The position numbers and the translations under genes are program-made. From positions 62,001 through 126,000 of the forward strand of contig NZ_JABZEE010000013.1 of assembly GCF_013387495.1 (NCBI RefSeq): a stretch of 64,000 bases of DNA, given 5' to 3'. This document shows, piece after piece, positions 61,198 through 64,000 of the stretch (its first letter is position 1; each line of letters opens with the position of its first letter). Source of the stretch: Streptomyces sp. PKU-EA00015. Its GTDB lineage: Bacteria > Actinomycetota > Actinomycetes > Streptomycetales > Streptomycetaceae. Below the pieces are notes generated by a model, which saw only the letters and a list, made by a program, of their open reading frames with translations, was not told the origin of the DNA and did no database searches.

Positions 61198-61483
61198 TCA
61201 GGGGGGCGCCGGGCCGGGCGGATCGCCCGCGATCCTCATGAGCTCCGCGACGAAGAGCAGGTCGCAGAGCGGCCTCGCGTGGGGCGCCGTACCGGTAAGC
61301 GGGTACGAGCGGATTCGCCTCGCCGGGCCGGGGACTGCGCAGTCCCCGGCGCTTGGCCTCGCCCCGTTTCTCCGCGTACGCCCGCACGTCCGCCTGCCAC
61401 AGCGGCCTGTCGGCCCGGATGACGCCGAGGGCCCGCAGCGGCGCCGCCTCACGGACCTTGCGCGCGAAGTTGTGGAATCCCAT
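61198..61483 (-). pseudogene. Small gene broken by a frameshift near a palindrome (KCU-star/DUF466-like possibility)
   Basis: The frame starting at 61483 reads MGFHNFARKVREAAPLRALG and continues to about YRYGAP. A plausible C-terminus, ARPLCDLLFVAELMRIAGDPP, lies in a different frame ending at the stop at 61198. Without a frame change the first frame runs on to 61028 through a terminator, which is unlikely. The break lies within about 60 bases of a perfect 24-bp palindrome (61327-61350). It is either a real frameshift or a sequence error. I do not recognise the family with confidence. Confidence 0.55.
61327..61350. repeat. Perfect 24-bp palindrome in the frameshifted gene
   Basis: GCCGGGGACTGC followed directly by its reverse complement GCAGTCCCCGGC, with no loop. 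It lies within coding sequence of the small broken gene. It could be a remnant of a palindromic insertion or a site of replication slippage. Confidence 0.75.
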
Positions 61484-61515
61484 GGAGCCGCACCCCCCTC
61501 GTGCCGGGTGGCCAC

Positions 61516-61740
61516 CTACGGCAACAGCTCCAGCGGTTCGTACTGGTGCGGCCTGCCGCCCGTCCATTCCACCCACGTCGGGTCCTCCAGCACCACCGCC
61601 CCGGTCTCGCCCGAGCGGCGGACGAGCTCCAGGACCTCCTCGTCGGAGTGGGCCAGACCCATGATCCGTCCGCGCACGGTGACACGCCGGCCGCCCGAGG
61701 GGGAGATCCGGTGCACGACGATCGGCGGGTTCCCGGCCAT
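61516..61740 (-). CDS. Small hypothetical protein, paralogue of the one at 9.0 kb
   Basis: A 74-residue protein (MAGNPPIVVHRISPSGGRRV..., ending YEPLELLP). It shares PIVVH, a central G.....A segment, and (L/D)EDPTWVEWTGG (DDPGVVRWVGG in the other copy) with the protein at 8985-9203. The ATG at 61740 was chosen because similarity starts there; longer in-frame starts have no support. No known domain. Likely cytoplasmic. Confidence 0.65.
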   Translation of the reverse strand: MAGNPPIVVHRISPSGGRRVTVRGRIMGLAHSDEEVLELVRRSGETGAVVLEDPTWVEWTGGRPHQYEPLELLP

Positions 61741-61909
61741 GGCTCCAGCGTGCTCCGACCGCCGCACCCACGCCAGGTCCACGCCCACACCAGGTCCGCG
61801 GCACCGTGCGCCACTACCGTGGACAGGGGGCCGCCGCTGCCGTTGACAGGGGTGGTCACCGTTGCTTGGATGCGCAGCAAGCGCTTTCCCGGCTGACCCT
61901 GGAGCCCAG

Positions 61910-64000
61910 GTGCATCTTTCGCGTCGCGCCCTGTTGTCCGTGTTCCCCGCGGTGGCCCTGCCGGCCGCGGCACAATCGCGGGCGTCGGCCGCGCCTCGCC
62001 GCGCCCCGGGAAGCACCGATGCCGTCTCCGACCACGCCACGCTGCTCCGCAACACCGCCGCGGTGTTCGCCGGAACCGCCGAGTCCAACGCCCGGCCGGA
62101 GGTCGCCCCGAAACTCGCCTCCATCGAGTCCACGGCGCGGGCCCGGCTCGCCGCCATGGACGACGCCGGACCGGGCGAGCTCTTCAAGGGCGTCCCGCTC
62201 GGCACAAGCGACCCGAACCTGAACAGGTCGTTCCAGTACCTCTACGAGATCGCACTCGCCACCTGCACCCCCGGCCCCGCCGCCTCGGAGCTGCGGGACG
62301 ATCCGGCGGTGCGGCGGCGGGTGGTCGACGGCCTGGTCCACCTCCACGAGACGTACTACGGCGACCAGTCGAAGGGCTACTACGGCAACTGGTTCACCTG
62401 GGAGATCGGCATCTCCGCCCATGTGAGCAAGATCCTCGTCCTCCTCGGTGACGACATCACGGCCCTCACCCCCGGTCTCCCGGCCGCCTACGTCGCCTCG
62501 ATGGACGCCTATCTTCGCAACGGCAAGGACGGCGACGTCGACCTCGACTCGCGGTTCCACACCGGCGCCAACCTGGCCGACATCACGACGAACCGGATCC
62601 TCCAGGGCGCCGTCCTCGGCGACGACGCCCGCATCCGCAAAGCCGTCGCCGACCAGCTGACCGTCTTCGCGACGATCGACCCGTACGACCTGCGGCACGG
62701 CGTCACCGACGGGTTCTACGCGGACGGCTCCTTCGTCCAGCACGACTCCGTCGCCTACACCGGCTCGTACGGCAAGGGCCTGCTCACCCGTGTCGTCCAG
62801 ACCGTCAAGATCCTCGACGGCACGGGCTACGCGCCCGCCGAGGATCTCACCGGCACGGTCCGGCGCTGGGTGACCGACGGCTTCGCCCCGGTGATCTTCG
62901 AGGGCTGGATGATGGAGATCGTCAAGGGCCGCGGGGTCTCCCGGACCACGACCGGCTACAGCGACGTCGCCGCGGTCGTCGAGGCCGTCGTCGACCTCTC
63001 CTCGTACGCCACCGGCGCCGACGCCGCCGCGCTCGCGGCCTACGTCAAGCACGTCCACCGGTCGTCCAAGTCGCCCCTGGACCCCACGGGTTTCGTGTCG
63101 CCCGTCAGCATCGCCCGCCACGCGGACATCCTCGCCTCACCGGTCCCCCCGAAGGACCTGACCCCCGCCGCGCACCACACCGCCTTCAACGCGATGGACC
63201 GGACGGTCCACCGCCGGCCCGGCTACGCCTTCGCCCTCGCACGCAGTTCGGCGCGTATCAGCAAGTACGAGTACATGAGCGGCGAGAACCTGATGCCCTG
63301 GTTCCAGGGCGACGGCGCACACTACCTCTACCTCTCGGGCGAGGACCAGACCGGGGCGTACGGCGTCGACTACTACACCGCCGTCTCCCCCTACCGCCTC
63401 GCCGGTGTCACCGCTCCCGTGGAGGCCCGCCGTACGGTCCCGGAGCTCTACGGCGGCCTCTGGTACGACAACCCGGCCCGCGGCTTCACCGCGTCGTCGA
63501 CGTCGCAGAACACCTACGTCTACTTCCCCCGCGCCACGAACGCCTTCTCCGGCGGCGCCCGCCTCGGCGCCTACGGCACGGCCGGCATGGTCCTGGCCGA
63601 CGACGTCCCGTGGACCGCGAAGCAGGCCGGTGCCCTCCCCGACGACTTCGTGGCCTATCGCGGCGCCCGCGCCACGAAGTCGTGGTTCCTGCTCGACGAC
63701 GAGATCGTGGTGCTCGCGGCGGGCGTGGGCGACCCGGCGGGCCGCGCGGTGACGACCACGGTCGACGCCCGGATCGCGGCCCCGTCGGACACCGTCACCC
63801 TCACCGGCGGCCTCCGCGACGGCACCCCGTGGTCGGGCGCCGGCACGGCGCCCCTGGCCTGGCTGCGGTACGCCAACACCACTCGCGGCACCGCGATCGG
63901 CTACGCCCTCCTCGACGGCCCCGACCCCACGGCGGCCCTGGAGCCGGTGACCCGCAGCCGCCGCGTGGTCCGCCAGGCGAATCCGGCGGCTTTGGCGACG
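61910..64000 (+). CDS. Tat-exported polysaccharide lyase family 8 (hyaluronate/xanthan/chondroitin lyase-like), partial
   Basis: An open frame runs from a GTG at 61910 to the window edge (697 codons, no stop). The N-terminus VHLSRRALLSVFPAVALPAAA is a twin-arginine signal. The alpha-toroid domain carries PL8 catalytic elements: Asn in YYGNWFTWEIG, then TGANLADITTNRIL, His and Tyr in SFVQHDSVAYTGSYG, and Arg in GVSRTTTGYSDV. A beta-sandwich domain begins near residue 430 (GENLMPWFQGDGAHYLYL). It would cleave uronate-containing polysaccharide by beta-elimination outside the cell. GGAG five bases upstream supports the start. The exact glycan is unknown. Confidence 0.9.
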   Translation, partial: MHLSRRALLSVFPAVALPAAAQSRASAAPRRAPGSTDAVSDHATLLRNTAAVFAGTAESNARPEVAPKLASIESTARARLAAMDDAGPGELFKGVPLGTSDPNLNRSFQYLYEIALATCTPGPAASELRDDPAVRRRVVDGLVHLHETYYGDQSKGYYGNWFTWEIGISAHVSKILVLLGDDITALTPGLPAAYVASMDAYLRNGKDGDVDLDSRFHTGANLADITTNRILQGAVLGDDARIRKAVADQLTVFATIDPYDLRHGVTDGFYADGSFVQHDSVAYTGSYGKGLLTRVVQTVKILDGTGYAPAEDLTGTVRRWVTDGFAPVIFEGWMMEIVKGRGVSRTTTGYSDVAAVVEAVVDLSSYATGADAAALAAYVKHVHRSSKSPLDPTGFVSPVSIARHADILASPVPPKDLTPAAHHTAFNAMDRTVHRRPGYAFALARSSARISKYEYMSGENLMPWFQGDGAHYLYLSGEDQTGAYGVDYYTAVSPYRLAGVTAPVEARRTVPELYGGLWYDNPARGFTASSTSQNTYVYFPRATNAFSGGARLGAYGTAGMVLADDVPWTAKQAGALPDDFVAYRGARATKSWFLLDDEIVVLAAGVGDPAGRAVTTTVDARIAAPSDTVTLTGGLRDGTPWSGAGTAPLAWLRYANTTRGTAIGYALLDGPDPTAALEPVTRSRRVVRQANPAALAT

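Noticed and set aside
58070..61846. 1258-codon plus-strand open frame
   Set aside because: It is antisense to the AfsR-type gene, whose BTAD, NB-ARC and TPR motifs are unmistakable. Its composition is typical of a shadow frame.
1..64000. tRNA or rRNA genes
   Set aside because: I looked for cloverleaf-like stretches and conserved rRNA segments in the intergenic regions and saw none; a tRNAscan-SE run would settle it.

Overview
The window reads as a high-GC actinobacterial chromosome, almost certainly Streptomyces. It carries a TipA-type MerR regulator, an XRE/ATP-binding/DUF397 triad, zinc-independent ribosomal protein paralogues behind a Zur-like palindrome, an AfsA/ScbR gamma-butyrolactone (GBL) locus and an AfsR-type SARP. 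From memory, gene order over about 1-16 kb resembles the S. coelicolor SCO34xx region.

Left part (1-28 kb) is ordinary core and accessory metabolism. It holds a zinc protease (cut by the edge), dacB, ppa, a ThrE-type exporter, a DedA protein, tipA with its own palindromic promoter, glutamate decarboxylase, a PadR regulator, a DinB protein and an aldehyde dehydrogenase. These are followed by the whiJ-like triad, the alternative ribosomal protein operons (rpsR-cobW-rpmE2-rpmG diverging from rpmB-rpsN), a FadR-type regulator with lutABC, a MacB-like ABC transporter, two lipoproteins, a sugar acetyltransferase and a small family A DNA polymerase.

Middle part (28.2-55 kb) looks like a specialised-metabolite locus. 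A GBL island (quinone-oxidoreductase-like MDR, two TetR receptors, an SDR and an AfsA homologue) carries several operator-like sites of the form AACC-N8-GGTT. Next to it lies a cluster with class II DAHP synthase, AroB-like, AroK, AroE, AroA and AroC genes plus PhzE, PhzD and a DHHA dehydrogenase, together predicting dedicated supply of 3-hydroxyanthranilate. GriC/GriD-like aryl carboxylic acid reductase subunits, an FAD aromatic hydroxylase, a luciferase-type oxidoreductase, a WrbA quinone reductase, a YdhR-like protein and a DsbA/HCCA-isomerase-like protein probably tailor it. There is no phzF/phzG/phzA/B, so this is not a phenazine cluster. A short sense-oriented motif (TGACGAAGT and near variants) lies upstream of eight transcription units in the cluster, on both strands. 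One of these units encodes a transposase-like protein whose first catalytic Asp appears lost and which also has a GBL-type operator.

Right part (55-64 kb) holds a hypothetical protein, a SigE-family sigma factor with a membrane-anchored partner, a 977-residue AfsR-type regulator, a frameshifted small gene, a small protein paralogous to one at 9 kb, and a Tat-exported polysaccharide lyase family 8 enzyme that runs off the right edge. I saw no tRNA or rRNA gene, CRISPR array or intact insertion sequence.
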